Positions 27,021-37,125 of a DNA stretch of 53,470 nucleotides are shown one piece after another. The translations under genes and the position numbers were made by a program. Positions within the stretch are counted from its first letter, which is position 1, and each line of letters begins with the position of its first letter. The DNA is taken from NCBI RefSeq assembly GCF_028290205.1, contig NZ_JAQGKF010000220.1, forward strand, positions 1 through 53,470. The letters run 5' to 3'. The notes below the pieces were generated by a model. That model was not told the DNA's origin, did no database searches, and saw only the letters and a list, made by a program, of their open reading frames with translations. The DNA is from Enterovirga sp. GTDB taxonomy: Bacteria; Pseudomonadota; Alphaproteobacteria; Rhizobiales; Beijerinckiaceae.

Positions 27021-27109
27021 CGGCTACGTAGTGCCGCCCGGAAGGGGCGTCTTTGGCTGCCCTGCTCCGTGCCGGAATGGTATCGAATCCAGGCGCACGA
27101 GACCCGCCC

Positions 27110-29506
27110 ATGCCCGCTCCCGCCGTCGATTCCCGTCTGCCCATCCTGGCCGAGCTCGGGCGCAAGATCCTCTGGCTCTCGACCTGGACGATCCACCACG
27201 CGAACCACCTGCGGCCGTCGACCGACGGCCTCAAGGTCGGCGGCCACCAGGCCTCCTCGGCCTCGCTCTCGACCATCATGACGGCGCTCTACCTCGCCGT
27301 GCTGCGGCCGGAAGACCGGGTCGCCGTGAAGCCGCATGCCAGCCCGGTCTTCCACGCCATCCAGTACCTGTTCGGCCGCCAGACCCGGGAGAAGCTGGAA
27401 GCCTTCCGGGCCTATGGCGGGGCGCAATCCTACCCGTCCCGCACCAAGGACACCGACGACGTCGACTTCTCGACCGGCTCCGTCGGGCTCGGCGTGGCGC
27501 AGACGCTCTTCGCCAGCCTGGTGCAGGATTACGTGCGGGCTCATGGCTGGGCCGGCGAGCGCGCCGAAGGCCGCATGATCGCGCTGCTCGGCGATGCCGA
27601 GATGGACGAGGGCAACATCTTCGAGGCGCTGCTGGAGGGCTGGAAACAGGGTCTCCGGAATTGCTGGTGGATCATCGACTACAACCGCCAGAGCCTCGAC
27701 GCGGTGGTCCGCGAGGGCCTGTTCGACCGCTTCGAGGCGCTGTTCGCGGCCTTCGGCTGGGACGTGGTGGTGCTCAAATACGGCTCGCTCCAGGACGCGG
27801 CCTTCGCCGAGCCCGGCGGGCAAAGGCTTCGCGCCTGGATCGATTCCTGCCCGAACCAGCTCTACTCGGCGCTGACCTTCCAGGGCGGCGCGGCCTGGCG
27901 GCGCCGGCTGATGGACGACCTCGGCGACCAGGGCGACGTCTCGGCGCTGATCGGGCGGAGGACGGACGACGAGTTGCAGGCGCTGATGAGCAATCTCGGC
28001 GGCCATGACCTCCCCAACCTCGTCCAGGCGTTCGAGCGCATTGATCACGACCGGCCGGTGGTCTTCATCGCCTACACGATCAAGGGGTTTGGGCTGCCCC
28101 TGGCCGGCCACAAGGACAACCATGCGGGCCTCCTCACGCCGACCCAGCTTCAAGGCTTCCAGGCCAGCCTGAACATCAGGCCCGGCCATGAATGGGACCG
28201 CTTCGAGGGCTTGCCGGGCGATCCCGAGCTGTACGAGCGCTTTCTCGGCGAAGTGCCGTTTTTCCGGGAGGGCGCCCGCCGGCACGAGTCCGCCGCCATC
28301 CCGGTGCCGGAGCGCTTCGCGGCGCCGACCCAGCCCACCATCTCCACCCAGCAGGGTTTTGGGCTGATCCTGAACGAGATCGGCCGCACCGACAGCGAAC
28401 TCGCCGCCCGCATCGTCACGACCTCGCCCGACGTCACCGTGTCGACCAATCTCGGCGCCTTCGTGAACCGGCGCGGGTTGTTCGCCCGGGCCGAGATGAA
28501 GGACCTGTTCCGGTCCGAACGCATCCCGTCGACCTTTTCCTGGGATTTCGGCCCCAAGGGCCAGCACATGGAACTCGGCATCGCCGAGATGAACCTGTTC
28601 CTGATGCTGTCGGCGCTGGGCCTGTCGCATTCCCTGTTCGGCGCCCGGCTGCTGCCCATCGGCACGCTCTACGACCCCTTCATCTCGCGCGGCCTCGATG
28701 CCCTGAACTACGCCTGCTACCAGGATGCCCGCTTTCTGCTCGTGGCGACCCCGTCCGGCGTGGCGCTGGCGCCCGAGGGCGGCGCCCACCAATCCATCGG
28801 CACGCCCCTGATCGGCATGTCGCAGGACGGGCTCAGCTCCTTCGAGCCCGCCTTTGTGGACGAACTCGCCGTGGCCATGCGGTGGGCCTTCGTCCACATG
28901 CAGCGGGAGGGCGAGCCCGGGCCGCTGGACGATCCGGATGAGCGGGGTGGCTCGGTCTACCTGCGGCTTTCGACCCGCAGCCTGGCCCAGCCCCAGCGCG
29001 AGATGACGCCCGAGTTCGAGGCCGACATCATCGCGGGCGCCTACTGGCTGCGGAAGCCCGGCCCCAATGCCGAGATCGTGGTCGCCTACCAGGGCACGCC
29101 CGCCCCCGAAGCCATCGCGGCCGTGGGCATGATGGGGGAGGACCGCCGCGACGTCGGCCTTCTGGCCGTCACCTCCGCCGACCGGCTCCATGCCGGGTGG
29201 AGCGCCGCCACCCGGGCCCGCGAAAACGGGTTCGTGGGCGCGCGCTCGCATGTGGAGCGGCTCCTCGCCGACCTGCCGCGCCATTGCGGGCTCGTCACCG
29301 TGATCGACGGCCACCCGGCCACCCTGTCCTGGCTCGGCTCGGTCGGCGGACACCGGGTGCGAGCGCTCGGGGTGGAGCGCTTCGGCCAGACCGGCACCGT
29401 CGACGACCTGTTCCGGCATAATGGGTTCGACGCCGAGGGCATCGCGCGGGCCGCCGAAGCCATCGCGCCGGGCCGGCCGCTGCGGCATCTCAGGCGGGTC
29501 GGCTAG
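27110..29506 (+). CDS. Homodimeric 2-oxoacid dehydrogenase E1 component (AceE/MdeB-like)
   Basis: A 798-residue thiamine-diphosphate enzyme of the homodimeric pyruvate dehydrogenase E1 family; E. coli AceE has 887 residues. The N-terminal part has TWTIHHANHLRPSTDGLKVG and GGHQASSASLSTIMTALYL. The ThDP site runs from LLGDAEMDEGNIFEAL (about 159-174) to IIDYNRQSLD (about 188-197). The central part has FSWDFGPKGQHMELGIAEMN. Size and neighbouring regulator resemble MdeB, the 2-oxobutyrate dehydrogenase E1 of methionine degradation, but the methionine gamma-lyase gene mdeA is not here. No E2/E3 genes are adjacent. The 27110 start is chosen by family alignment; 27077 or 27053 are possible, and no start has a strong ribosome binding site. 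Confidence 0.85.
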   Translation: MPAPAVDSRLPILAELGRKILWLSTWTIHHANHLRPSTDGLKVGGHQASSASLSTIMTALYLAVLRPEDRVAVKPHASPVFHAIQYLFGRQTREKLEAFRAYGGAQSYPSRTKDTDDVDFSTGSVGLGVAQTLFASLVQDYVRAHGWAGERAEGRMIALLGDAEMDEGNIFEALLEGWKQGLRNCWWIIDYNRQSLDAVVREGLFDRFEALFAAFGWDVVVLKYGSLQDAAFAEPGGQRLRAWIDSCPNQLYSALTFQGGAAWRRRLMDDLGDQGDVSALIGRRTDDELQALMSNLGGHDLPNLVQAFERIDHDRPVVFIAYTIKGFGLPLAGHKDNHAGLLTPTQLQGFQASLNIRPGHEWDRFEGLPGDPELYERFLGEVPFFREGARRHESAAIPVPERFAAPTQPTISTQQGFGLILNEIGRTDSELAARIVTTSPDVTVSTNLGAFVNRRGLFARAEMKDLFRSERIPSTFSWDFGPKGQHMELGIAEMNLFLMLSALGLSHSLFGARLLPIGTLYDPFISRGLDALNYACYQDARFLLVATPSGVALAPEGGAHQSIGTPLIGMSQDGLSSFEPAFVDELAVAMRWAFVHMQREGEPGPLDDPDERGGSVYLRLSTRSLAQPQREMTPEFEADIIAGAYWLRKPGPNAEIVVAYQGTPAPEAIAAVGMMGEDRRDVGLLAVTSADRLHAGWSAATRARENGFVGARSHVERLLADLPRHCGLVTVIDGHPATLSWLGSVGGHRVRALGVERFGQTGTVDDLFRHNGFDAEGIARAAEAIAPGRPLRHLRRVG

Positions 29507-29573
29507 CGCCGCTCGCCTTGGCGGACCGGGCCCTTGCCGCTACCAGTGATGGCGCCTGCCGTGAGGTCGTGTC

Positions 29574-29909
29574 GTGCTTCGATCCATCGTGTTCGCCGGT
29601 CTCGTCGCGGCCAGCCCCGCGCTCGCCCAGACCTATCCGTTCGAGGGCCGCTGGCGGCAGGGCGCCAACACCTGTGACACGGGCCTCGTGCTCACCGCCA
29701 CCACCATGCGCTACCTGGCGGCCGGGGGCGGCTGCCGCCTCACGGGCGTGACCCGGCAGACCAGCACGACCTTCGGCTACGCGGCGCAGTGCAAGGACGG
29801 CACCGGCGCCTATGCGACCTCGGGCACGATCGAGATGTCGGGTCCGAACAGGTTCCGGCTGCGCGACAAGCTGATGGGCGGACAGGTCGACACCTTCGAC
29901 CGCTGCTGA
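29574..29909 (+). CDS. Small secreted hypothetical protein (111 aa)
   Basis: A 111-residue exported protein with a short signal peptide (MLRSIVFAGLVAASPALAQ). The mature domain of about 90 residues contains four Cys: NTCDTGLVLTATTMRY, GGGCRLTGVTRQTSTTF, AQCKDGTGAYATSGTIEMSG and the C-terminal FDRC. Pairing of these as two disulfides in the periplasm is likely. The beta-rich pattern resembles small lipocalin-like or inhibitor-like domains, but I cannot name a family. The start is a GTG at 29574 with GAGG about 9 bases upstream. It may be cotranscribed with the E1 gene 67 bases upstream, and it is convergent with arfB (3-bp gap). Confidence 0.72.
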   Translation: MLRSIVFAGLVAASPALAQTYPFEGRWRQGANTCDTGLVLTATTMRYLAAGGGCRLTGVTRQTSTTFGYAAQCKDGTGAYATSGTIEMSGPNRFRLRDKLMGGQVDTFDRC

Positions 29910-29912
29910 GGC

Positions 29913-30338
29913 TCAGCCCTCTGCGTCCGGGCGGCCCGAGCGCAGGGATTTCACGCGGCCGCGCTTTTCCTTGCCTTCCAGGCGGCGCTCCTTGGAGCCG
30001 AGGGTCGGCCGGGTGGGGCGGCGCACCTTGGGCACCAGCGTCGCGGCCCGGATCAGCTCCAGGAGACGCTCGAGCGCATCCGCCCGGTTGCGCTCGCGGG
30101 TGCGAAACCGCTGCGCGTCGATCACGATGACGCCGTCCTGCGTCATGCGGCGCCCGGCCAGCGTCTTGAGCCGGAGCTTCACGCCCTCGGGCAGATTCGG
30201 TGAGCCGGCCGCGTCGAAGCGCAGCTCCACCGCCGTCGAAACCTTGTTGACGTTCTGTCCGCCCGGCCCCGAGGCCCGGACAAAGCTTTCCCCGATCTCG
30301 CTCTCGTCGAGGGCGATCCGGCCCGTCACGGGAATCAT
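29913..30338 (-). CDS. arfB: ArfB (YaeJ)-type peptidyl-tRNA hydrolase, ribosome rescue factor
   Basis: A 141-residue release-factor-like protein that rescues ribosomes stalled on non-stop mRNA. The GGQ motif at residues 26-28 lies in RASGPGGQNVNKVSTAVEL, followed by the RF1/RF2 domain-3 fold. The basic C-terminal tail (RRPTRPTLGSKERRLEGKEK and onward, rich in Lys/Arg) is the part that enters the empty mRNA channel. There is no codon-recognition domain. Its ATG at 30338 overlaps the ubiG stop by the ATGA arrangement, so the two are probably translated together. Confidence 0.95.
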   Translation of the reverse strand: MIPVTGRIALDESEIGESFVRASGPGGQNVNKVSTAVELRFDAAGSPNLPEGVKLRLKTLAGRRMTQDGVIVIDAQRFRTRERNRADALERLLELIRAATLVPKVRRPTRPTLGSKERRLEGKEKRGRVKSLRSGRPDAEG

Positions 30339-31078
30339 CGCGGCTTCTCGGCCGCCGCCAGGTAGTTCACGGCGATGTCGTCCGAGAGCCGCCACAGGTT
30401 GCGGAGCGGATCAAAGACCATGCCGCGGGTGCGAAACCCCGTGAGCCCGGCCTCCCGCACGGAGAGGCGCAGCTCGTCCGGCCGAATGAAGCGCTCCCAG
30501 TCATGCGTGCCCCTGGGCAGCCAGCCGAGCACGTATTCCGCGCCCACGATGGCGAGCGCGAAGCTCCGCAAGGTGCGGTTCAGCGTGGCCAGCAGCAGGA
30601 GCCCGCCCGGCCGCAGCGCCTGGGCACAGGAGGCCACGAACCGGGCCGGATCGGCCACGTGCTCCAGCACCTCCATGCTGACCACGAGGTCGAATCGCTC
30701 GCCCCGCGCGACGGCCGCCTCCACGGTCTCGGCCCGGTAGTCGATCGCGAGGCCGGCCCCCTCCGCGTGCCGGCGGGCGGCCGCGATCGTGGCTTCGGCC
30801 GGATCGAGCGCCGTCACGGCGCCGCCGAGCCTGGCCAGTGGCTCCGACAGGAGGCCGGCACCGCAGCCAGCGTCCAGCACGTCGAGGCCTTCGAGGGGAA
30901 ACGGCGTCTTGGGGTCGCGCTCGAAATGAGCGCAGCATTGGTCGCGCAGCCACTGGAGCCGCACCGGGTTGATGCGGTGCAGGGGCTTCATCGGCCCCTC
31001 CGGATCCCACCAGTCGCGCGCGATGCGGTCGAACTTGTCGACCTCGGCCGCCACCACGGAGGGCTGCGCCGCCGTCAC
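30335..31078 (-). CDS. ubiG: UbiG, 3-demethylubiquinone/2-polyprenyl-6-hydroxyphenol O-methyltransferase
   Basis: A 247-residue SAM-dependent methyltransferase that performs both O-methylations of ubiquinone synthesis. The conserved UbiG N-terminus AAEVDKFDRIARDWWDPEG with MKPLHRINPVRL is followed by the SAM motif LDVLDAGCGAGLLSEPLA (about 66-83), VVSMEVLEHVADPARFV and ATLNRTLRSFALAIVGAEY. I place the start at a GTG at 31078: no in-frame ATG lies between the divergent lysC gene and residue 30, and the length then matches the family. The 193 bp to lysC hold the divergent promoters. The ribosome binding site at this GTG is weak. Confidence 0.92.
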   Translation of the reverse strand: MTAAQPSVVAAEVDKFDRIARDWWDPEGPMKPLHRINPVRLQWLRDQCCAHFERDPKTPFPLEGLDVLDAGCGAGLLSEPLARLGGAVTALDPAEATIAAARRHAEGAGLAIDYRAETVEAAVARGERFDLVVSMEVLEHVADPARFVASCAQALRPGGLLLLATLNRTLRSFALAIVGAEYVLGWLPRGTHDWERFIRPDELRLSVREAGLTGFRTRGMVFDPLRNLWRLSDDIAVNYLAAAEKPR

Positions 31079-31271
31079 GATGGAGAGCCCGGCAGGCTGG
31101 GAGACGGGCCGGGAGCCCGGCCCGGCCTTGCCCAGGAAGGAGGTGCGGCCGGAGCCCGGCCGGGTCCGCCATGACGCCGATGCGTTGACATGGCCGAAGC
31201 ATACGCGATACCGCCCGGCCGATCGACACTCCCCGCCGATTCCCCGACAGCTCAGACCTCCCCGCCCGTCG

Positions 31272-32513
31272 ATGCCCCGTCTTGTCATGAAGTTCGGCGG
31301 CACGTCGGTCGCCAATGTGGACCGGATCCGCAACGTCGCCCGCCACGTGGCCCGCGAGGTGCGGGCCGGCTACGACGTCGCCGTCGTGGTCTCGGCCATG
31401 TCCGGCAAGACCAACGAGCTCGTGGGCTGGGTGCGCGACGCGAACCCGCTCTACGACCCGGCCGAATACGACACGGTCGTGGCCTCGGGCGAGCAGGTCA
31501 CCTCGGGCCTTCTCGCCATCGCGCTGCAGAAGGACGGCATTCCGGCCCGCTCCTGGCAGGGCTGGCAGGTGCCGATCCACACGTCCGACCAGCACGGCTC
31601 CGCCCGCATCGCGGCGATCGATGGCGCCGCCATTCTGGCCCGCTTCGAGGCGGCCCGGGAGGTTGCCGTGGTGTCGGGCTTTCAGGGCGTTCACCCCGAG
31701 ACCGGCCGCATCACGACCCTCGGCCGGGGCGGATCCGACACCAGCGCGGTGGCCCTAGCTGCAGCCCTCGGGGCGGAGCGCTGCGACATCTACACGGACG
31801 TCGACGGGGTCTACACGACCGATCCCCGGGTGGTGCCGCGCGCGCGGCGGCTCGACCGGGTGGCCTTCGAGGAGATGCTCGAAATGGCATCCCTCGGCGC
31901 CAAGGTGCTGCAGGTGCGCTCTGTCGAGCTCGCCATGGTGCACCGGGTGCCGACCTATGTGCGGTCGTCCTTCGACGACCCCGACCACCCCAAGCCCGGC
32001 ACGCTCATCTGCGACGAGGAGGACATCATGGAGAACCCCGTCGTCACCGGCATCGCCTTTTCGCGCGACGAGGCCCAGATCACGCTGCGGCGGGTGGCCG
32101 ACAAGCCGGGCGTCGCGGCTGCCATCTTCGGTCCGCTCGCGGACGCGAACGTCAATGTCGACATGATCATCCAGGTTGTGTCCGACGACGCGGCCACCAC
32201 CGACATCACCTTCACCGTGCCGTCGGCCGATTACGAGCGCTCCCGGGCCCTGCTCGAGGAGAACAAGGACCGAATCGGCGCCGCCGTGATCCAGGGTGCA
32301 ACGGACGTCGTGAAGGTGTCGGCCATCGGCGTCGGCATGCGGTCCCATGCCGGCGTCGCGTCCCGGGCCTTCAAGGCCTTGGCCGAGAAGGGGATCAACA
32401 TCCGGGCGATCACAACTTCTGAGATCAAGTTCTCGGTCCTGATCGACGCCGCATATACCGAGCTTGCGGTGCGAACGCTCCACTCGCTATACGGCCTCGA
32501 CGACAAGGCCTGA
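31272..32513 (+). CDS. lysC: Aspartate kinase (monofunctional LysC)
   Basis: A 413-residue aspartokinase, the first step of Lys, Met, Thr, Ile and diaminopimelate synthesis. The kinase domain begins MPRLVMKFGGTSVANVDRIR with catalytic K7. It includes VVSAMSGKTNELV, TTLGRGGSDTSAVALAAALG and CDIYTDVDGVYTTDPR. Tandem ACT domains (about 265-413) include DKPGVAAAIFGPLADANVNV and SHAGVASRAFKALAEKGINI with ITTSEIKFSVLID, the feedback sites for Lys/Thr. It begins the lysC-ptsP-prfA run, which is a Hyphomicrobiales arrangement. Start ATG at 31272; divergent from ubiG. Confidence 0.97.
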   Translation: MPRLVMKFGGTSVANVDRIRNVARHVAREVRAGYDVAVVVSAMSGKTNELVGWVRDANPLYDPAEYDTVVASGEQVTSGLLAIALQKDGIPARSWQGWQVPIHTSDQHGSARIAAIDGAAILARFEAAREVAVVSGFQGVHPETGRITTLGRGGSDTSAVALAAALGAERCDIYTDVDGVYTTDPRVVPRARRLDRVAFEEMLEMASLGAKVLQVRSVELAMVHRVPTYVRSSFDDPDHPKPGTLICDEEDIMENPVVTGIAFSRDEAQITLRRVADKPGVAAAIFGPLADANVNVDMIIQVVSDDAATTDITFTVPSADYERSRALLEENKDRIGAAVIQGATDVVKVSAIGVGMRSHAGVASRAFKALAEKGINIRAITTSEIKFSVLIDAAYTELAVRTLHSLYGLDDKA

Positions 32514-32581
32514 GCCCACCAGGGCGGACGGGCTCGCCGCCGCGCTCTCCGGCCCGCGGCCTCCTCGTCACGGGAAGATCG

Positions 32582-34855
32582 ATGCCAGGTGCTCCGGGAG
32601 GTCCGCGCGTGCTCCTGCGCCGCCTCCGCGAAGTCATGGCGGAGCCGGTGGCAGCACAGGCGCGTCTTGACCGCATCGTGATGCTGATCGCCGCCAACAT
32701 GGTGTCGGAGGTCTGCTCGCTTTACGTGATGCGGTCTGACGAGGCGCTGGAGCTCTACGCCACCGAAGGGCTCAACCGTGAGGCGGTCCACCAGACCAAG
32801 CTCCGGTCGGGCGAAGGCCTGGTCGGCCTGATCGCCCGCAGCGCGGAGCCGCTGGCGCTCTCGGACGCGCAATCCCACTCGGCCTTCGCCTACCGGCCGG
32901 AGACGGGCGAGGAGGTCTATCACGGCTTCCTCGGCGTGCCGGTTCTCAGGGCGGGCAACACGCTCGGCGTCCTGGTGGTTCAGAACGCCGCCCATCGCCA
33001 CTACACCGAGGAGGAGGTCGAGGCCCTCCAGACCACCTCCATGGTGCTGGCCGAGATGATCGCCTCGGGCGAGTTGCGCTCGCTCGGCGAGCCCGGCACC
33101 GAAACGGCGGCCCGCCGGCCGCTCCAGTTCCGTGGCGTCCCGCTCGCCGACGGGCTCGGGCTCGGCCATGTGGTGCTGCACGAGCCGCGCGTGGTGGTGA
33201 AAAACCTCATCGCGTCCGACATCGACCACGAGATCGCCCGGCTCAACGCCGCCATTGCGGATGTGCGCTCCTCCATCGACGAGATGCTGGAACGCGGCGA
33301 CATCGCCCATCAGGGCGACCACCGGGACGTGCTCGAGACGTTCCGCATGTTTGCCAACGACCAGGGCTGGCTGCGCCGCCTGGGAGACGCGGTCCGGACC
33401 GGCATCACGGCGGAAGCCGCGGTGGAGCGGGTGCAGTCGGACAGCCGCGCCCGCATGATGCGGTCGACCGACCCGTATTTCCGCGAACGGCTGCACGATC
33501 TGGACGACCTGGCCAACCGCCTGCTCCGCCGGCTGGTCGGACGCGACCTGATCGCCTCGCACGACGCGCTGCCCGAGAACGCGATCCTGGTCGCCCGGAT
33601 GATGGGGCCGGCGGCGCTGCTCGATTACGACCGCTCGCGCCTGCGAGGCCTCGTGCTCGAGGAGGGCGGCGAGACGAGCCACATCGCCATCGTGGCCCGG
33701 GCGCTCGCCATTCCGGTCGTCAGTGCGGTCGAGAATGCCAGCTCGGTCGTGGAGACGGGCGACGCCATCATCGTGGACGGCGACACCGGCGACGTGCAGA
33801 TCCGGCCGCCGCCGGATGTCGAGGCCTCCTACGCCGGCAAGGCGCGCCTGCGGGCCCGCCGGCAGGAGCAGTACCGCCGTCTGCGCCACCTCCCTTCGGT
33901 CACCCGCGACGGGGTCGAGATCGTGCTGCAGCTCAATGCCGGGCTGCTGGTCGACCTGCCGCACATGGCCGAGACGGGCGCGGCCGGGATCGGCCTGTTC
34001 CGGACCGAGCTGCAATTCATGATCGCCGAGCGCATGCCCTCGGCCAAGGATCAGCAGCGTCTCTATGCCGACGTCCTGACGGCGGTCGGCGACCGGCCGG
34101 TGACCTTCCGATCGCTCGACATCGGCGGCGACAAGCTGCTGCCCTACATGCCGCGCGTCGACGAGGAGAATCCGGCGATCGGCTGGCGCGCCATCCGGAT
34201 CGCGCTCGACCGGCCGGCCCTGCTGCGCATTCAGGCTCGCGCGCTGCTGAAGGCCACGGCGGGCCGCGAGCTGCGGCTGATGTTCCCGATGGTCGCCACC
34301 CGGACCGAGTTCGAGCGCGCCCGGAGCCTGGTCGAAGGCGAGATCGAGTACCTGCGCCGGACCGGCCACCCGCTGCCGTCGCAGATCTCGCTCGGCGCCA
34401 TGGTGGAGGTGCCTTCGCTCTTGTTCGACCTCGACGGCATCGCCCGGTCCGCCGACTTCCTGTCGATCGGCTCGAATGACCTCATGCAGTTCCTGTTCGC
34501 GGCCGATCGTGACAACCGGCTTGTGTCCGGCCGCTTCGACGCGCTGAGCTTGCCGTCGCTGCGCGCGCTAAGGCTGATCGCGGACGAGGCCGGCAAGGTG
34601 GGCTGCCCGGTTACGGTGTGCGGCGAGCTCGCCGGCCGGCCGCTCGAAGCCATGGCGCTCATCGGCCTCGGCTATCGCCGGCTGTCGATGTCGGCGGCCG
34701 CGATCGGCCCCGTGAAGGCGATGCTGCTGGCGCTCGAAGCCTACCCGCTCGAGGCCCTCCTGGCCGAGGCCTTGGCGACGGGCGGGGATCCGGCCGGCGA
34801 AAGCCTGCGGCCGGCCCTCGCGCGCTTCGCTGCCGACCATGCGATTCCGGTCTGA
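32582..34855 (+). CDS. ptsP: PtsP, phosphoenolpyruvate-protein phosphotransferase of the nitrogen PTS (EI-Ntr)
   Basis: A 757-residue enzyme that transfers phosphate from PEP to NPr (PtsO) at the head of the PTS-Ntr regulatory chain. A GAF domain (about 25-165) contains [20 protein letters not shown] and [10 protein letters not shown]. It is followed by the EI N-terminal domain, the swivelling His domain with H367 in [17 protein letters not shown], and the C-terminal PEP-binding barrel with [52 protein letters not shown] and [12 protein letters not shown]. The GAF domain senses glutamine and related signals in homologs. Its TGA overlaps the prfA ATG (TGATG). Confidence 0.97.
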   Translation: MPGAPGGPRVLLRRLREVMAEPVAAQARLDRIVMLIAANMVSEVCSLYVMRSDEALELYATEGLNREAVHQTKLRSGEGLVGLIARSAEPLALSDAQSHSAFAYRPETGEEVYHGFLGVPVLRAGNTLGVLVVQNAAHRHYTEEEVEALQTTSMVLAEMIASGELRSLGEPGTETAARRPLQFRGVPLADGLGLGHVVLHEPRVVVKNLIASDIDHEIARLNAAIADVRSSIDEMLERGDIAHQGDHRDVLETFRMFANDQGWLRRLGDAVRTGITAEAAVERVQSDSRARMMRSTDPYFRERLHDLDDLANRLLRRLVGRDLIASHDALPENAILVARMMGPAALLDYDRSRLRGLVLEEGGETSHIAIVARALAIPVVSAVENASSVVETGDAIIVDGDTGDVQIRPPPDVEASYAGKARLRARRQEQYRRLRHLPSVTRDGVEIVLQLNAGLLVDLPHMAETGAAGIGLFRTELQFMIAERMPSAKDQQRLYADVLTAVGDRPVTFRSLDIGGDKLLPYMPRVDEENPAIGWRAIRIALDRPALLRIQARALLKATAGRELRLMFPMVATRTEFERARSLVEGEIEYLRRTGHPLPSQISLGAMVEVPSLLFDLDGIARSADFLSIGSNDLMQFLFAADRDNRLVSGRFDALSLPSLRALRLIADEAGKVGCPVTVCGELAGRPLEAMALIGLGYRRLSMSAAAIGPVKAMLLALEAYPLEALLAEALATGGDPAGESLRPALARFAADHAIPV

Positions 34856-35937
34856 TGCCCGCACCGCCGGCCCATAAGCTCGACGCCATCCTGGCGCGGC
34901 ACGCCATCGTGACCGCGACCCTGAACGGGGCGCCGGACCCGGACAGCTTCGTGGCCCTGTCGCGCGAGCTCGCCGAGCTCGACCCCGTGGTGCAGGCCGT
35001 CCGGTCGTACCGGATCGCCCTGGACGAGGTCGTCGGCATCGATGCGATCATCGAGGAGGCCGGGCTCGCCCCCGAGATGCGGGCCATGGCCGAGGAGGAG
35101 CGGCCCGCCGCGGTCGCGGCCGCCGAGGAGGCCGCCGCCGCCCTCAACCTGCTGCTCCTGCCCAAGGATGCCGCCGACGAGCGCAGCGCTATCCTGGAGG
35201 TCAGGGCCGGAACCGGCGGCGACGAGGCGGCCCTCTTCGCCGGCGACCTGTTCCGGATGTATGCCCGCTATGCCGAGCTGAAGGGCTGGCGTGTCGAGGT
35301 GCTGAGCGAAAGCGAGGGCACGGCGGGCGGCCTCCGGGAGGTCGTGGCCGAGATCAAGGGCCGCGGCGTGTTCGCCCGGCTTCGCTTCGAATCGGGCGTA
35401 CATCGCGTGCAGCGGGTGCCGAGCACGGAGGCGCAGGGCCGCATTCACACCTCCGCGGCCACCGTCGCGGTGCTGCCGGAAGCCGAGGAGGTCGACGTCG
35501 CGATCAACGAGGCGGATCTCAAGATCGACACGCTGCGGGCCCAGGGCGCCGGCGGGCAGCACGTCAACAAGACCGAATCGGCCGTGCGCATCACCCACCT
35601 GCCGTCCGGCATCGTGGTGTTCGTCCAGGACGAGCGCTCGCAGCACAAGAACCGGGCCCGGGCCATGAACCTGCTGCGCTCGCGCATCTACGACCAGGAG
35701 CGGTCCCGCAAGGACGCCGTCCGGGCCGCGGACCGCAAGTCGCAGGTCGGCTCAGGCGACCGCTCGGAGCGGATCCGGACCTACAACTTCCCGCAAGGTC
35801 GGGTCACGGACCACCGCATCAACCTGACCCTCTACCGGCTGGAGGAGGTCATGGCCGGCACAGCCCTCGACGAGGTGGTCGATGCGCTCACGCGCGAACA
35901 CCGGGCCGCTTTGCTGGCCGCCGAGGGCCTGAGCTAG
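34855..35937 (+). CDS. prfA: Peptide chain release factor 1
   Basis: A 360-residue RF1 that terminates translation at UAA and UAG. The tripeptide anticodon of RF1 (PxT) is PST at 189-191 within [23 protein letters not shown] or PVT is more common, and PST is a permitted variant. The catalytic GGQ is at 233-235 ([20 protein letters not shown]), with Q235 the normal PrmC methylation target. The N-terminal coiled coil is of usual length. Its start overlaps the ptsP stop by one base. The usual downstream gene prmC is missing here; a convergent metallopeptidase gene overlaps the last 4 bases instead. Confidence 0.98.
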   Translation: MPAPPAHKLDAILARHAIVTATLNGAPDPDSFVALSRELAELDPVVQAVRSYRIALDEVVGIDAIIEEAGLAPEMRAMAEEERPAAVAAAEEAAAALNLLLLPKDAADERSAILEVRAGTGGDEAALFAGDLFRMYARYAELKGWRVEVLSESEGTAGGLREVVAEIKGRGVFARLRFESGVHRVQRVPSTEAQGRIHTSAATVAVLPEAEEVDVAINEADLKIDTLRAQGAGGQHVNKTESAVRITHLPSGIVVFVQDERSQHKNRARAMNLLRSRIYDQERSRKDAVRAADRKSQVGSGDRSERIRTYNFPQGRVTDHRINLTLYRLEEVMAGTALDEVVDALTREHRAALLAAEGLS

Positions 35938-37016
35938 GGGCTGCCCTCTGCAGGCCGTCGCCGCCGCACCAGCCGGTGGATGAAGCCGAGCTTCTCGATC
36001 ACCACCGGCGTCAGCACGAACGGGTAGAGGTCGTGCTGCCCCATGCAGCGGTTGACCGAGTTCAGCGCAAAGGCGAGCGGGATCCAGCGATCTACGAGGC
36101 CGCGGATGTCGGGCACGTCGTAGACCTCCACGTCCGCCGTGGCCGCCAGACTGTCCGCGCCCTCGATGCGGGGTGCCACGCTCATGCCGAAGGCGCGGGC
36201 CATCTCGAGCGAATCGACGATGTGCAGGTAATGCGCCCAGGTCTCCGCAAAGTCCTCCCAGGGGTGGGTCGTGGCATAGGCCGACACGAAGCTGTTCCGC
36301 CAGTCGGCCGGCGGGCCCTCCCGGTAGTGGCGGTTCAGCGCCTGCCCGTAATCCTGCCGATCGTCCCCGAACACCTCCCGGCATTCGGCCAGCGCGCCGC
36401 CGTCCCGCACCAGCACGTCCCAGTAGAGATGGCCGACCTCGTGCCGGAAATGGCCGAGCAGCGTGCGGTAGGGTTCGCCCATGGCCGCCCGGCGTCGCTC
36501 ACGCTCGGCATCGTCCGCCTCAGCCAGGGCGATCGTGATGAGGCCGTCGTCGTGGCCCGTCATCACCTTGGGCCCGTCCGGAAGCGGCGCGTCGGCCAGG
36601 AAGTCGAAGGTCAGCGGCTCGCGGCTCTCGCCAAAGGCCGGCCGGGGCAGGTCCAACCGGAGCAGGCCGTAGAAGAGCCGGTGCTTGGCCGCCTCGATCC
36701 TCCGCCACGCGGCTTCCGCGCCGGGCTGGCTCAGGTTCGGCACCGTCCGGTTGTGCCGGCAGGCAAGGCAGAACCCGGCCGAGCTGTCAGCCGGAATGAG
36801 CCAGTTGCACACGTCGTGCTCGGCATTGGCGCAGAACCGGTACTGCCCGCCGATCTCGGCCCGCGCCTGCCAGACCCCCTGCCGCTCGGGGATTGGCTCC
36901 AGTGCCGACAGCACGTCCGCCTCCGGCACATAGCCGAGCCGGCGGCCGCAATTCTCGCAGCGGGTATTCTCGAAATGGAGAAGTTGCCCGCAGCACGGGC
37001 ATTTGAACAGCTTCAT
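35934..37016 (-). CDS. Zinc-ribbon protein with putative zinc-binding metallopeptidase domain
   Basis: A 360-residue cytoplasmic protein of the family with an N-terminal zinc ribbon and a predicted metallopeptidase domain. Zinc-ribbon cysteines are C6/C9 (FKCPCCGQ) and C20/C23 (RCENCGRR). A second Cys set lies at 62, 70, 83 and 86 ([20 protein letters not shown]). The peptidase motif HEVGH is at 192-196 ([16 protein letters not shown]). Further acidic and His residues are in [20 protein letters not shown]. Such proteins are widespread in Proteobacteria; substrate and role are unknown. It is convergent with prfA (4-bp overlap) and divergent from the hydrolase gene. ATG at 37016. Confidence 0.85.
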   Translation of the reverse strand: MKLFKCPCCGQLLHFENTRCENCGRRLGYVPEADVLSALEPIPERQGVWQARAEIGGQYRFCANAEHDVCNWLIPADSSAGFCLACRHNRTVPNLSQPGAEAAWRRIEAAKHRLFYGLLRLDLPRPAFGESREPLTFDFLADAPLPDGPKVMTGHDDGLITIALAEADDAERERRRAAMGEPYRTLLGHFRHEVGHLYWDVLVRDGGALAECREVFGDDRQDYGQALNRHYREGPPADWRNSFVSAYATTHPWEDFAETWAHYLHIVDSLEMARAFGMSVAPRIEGADSLAATADVEVYDVPDIRGLVDRWIPLAFALNSVNRCMGQHDLYPFVLTPVVIEKLGFIHRLVRRRRPAEGSP

Positions 37017-37125
37017 CGGGGAACGAACCGCTCTGTCGCAGTCGCCCGGACAATGGAGGCTGCGGACCATTGTTCCCGGCCGGCCTCACCGTATGTGTGA
37101 CGGATCGGGGGGGTCGTCGTCGCCT

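Noticed and set aside
27011-29488. Long open frame antisense to the E1 gene
   Set aside because: Low-complexity composition and complete overlap with a clearly conserved ThDP enzyme; a frame shadow.
32231-34369. Long open frame antisense to ptsP and lysC
   Set aside because: No domain signatures; produced by third-position GC bias opposite two well-conserved genes.
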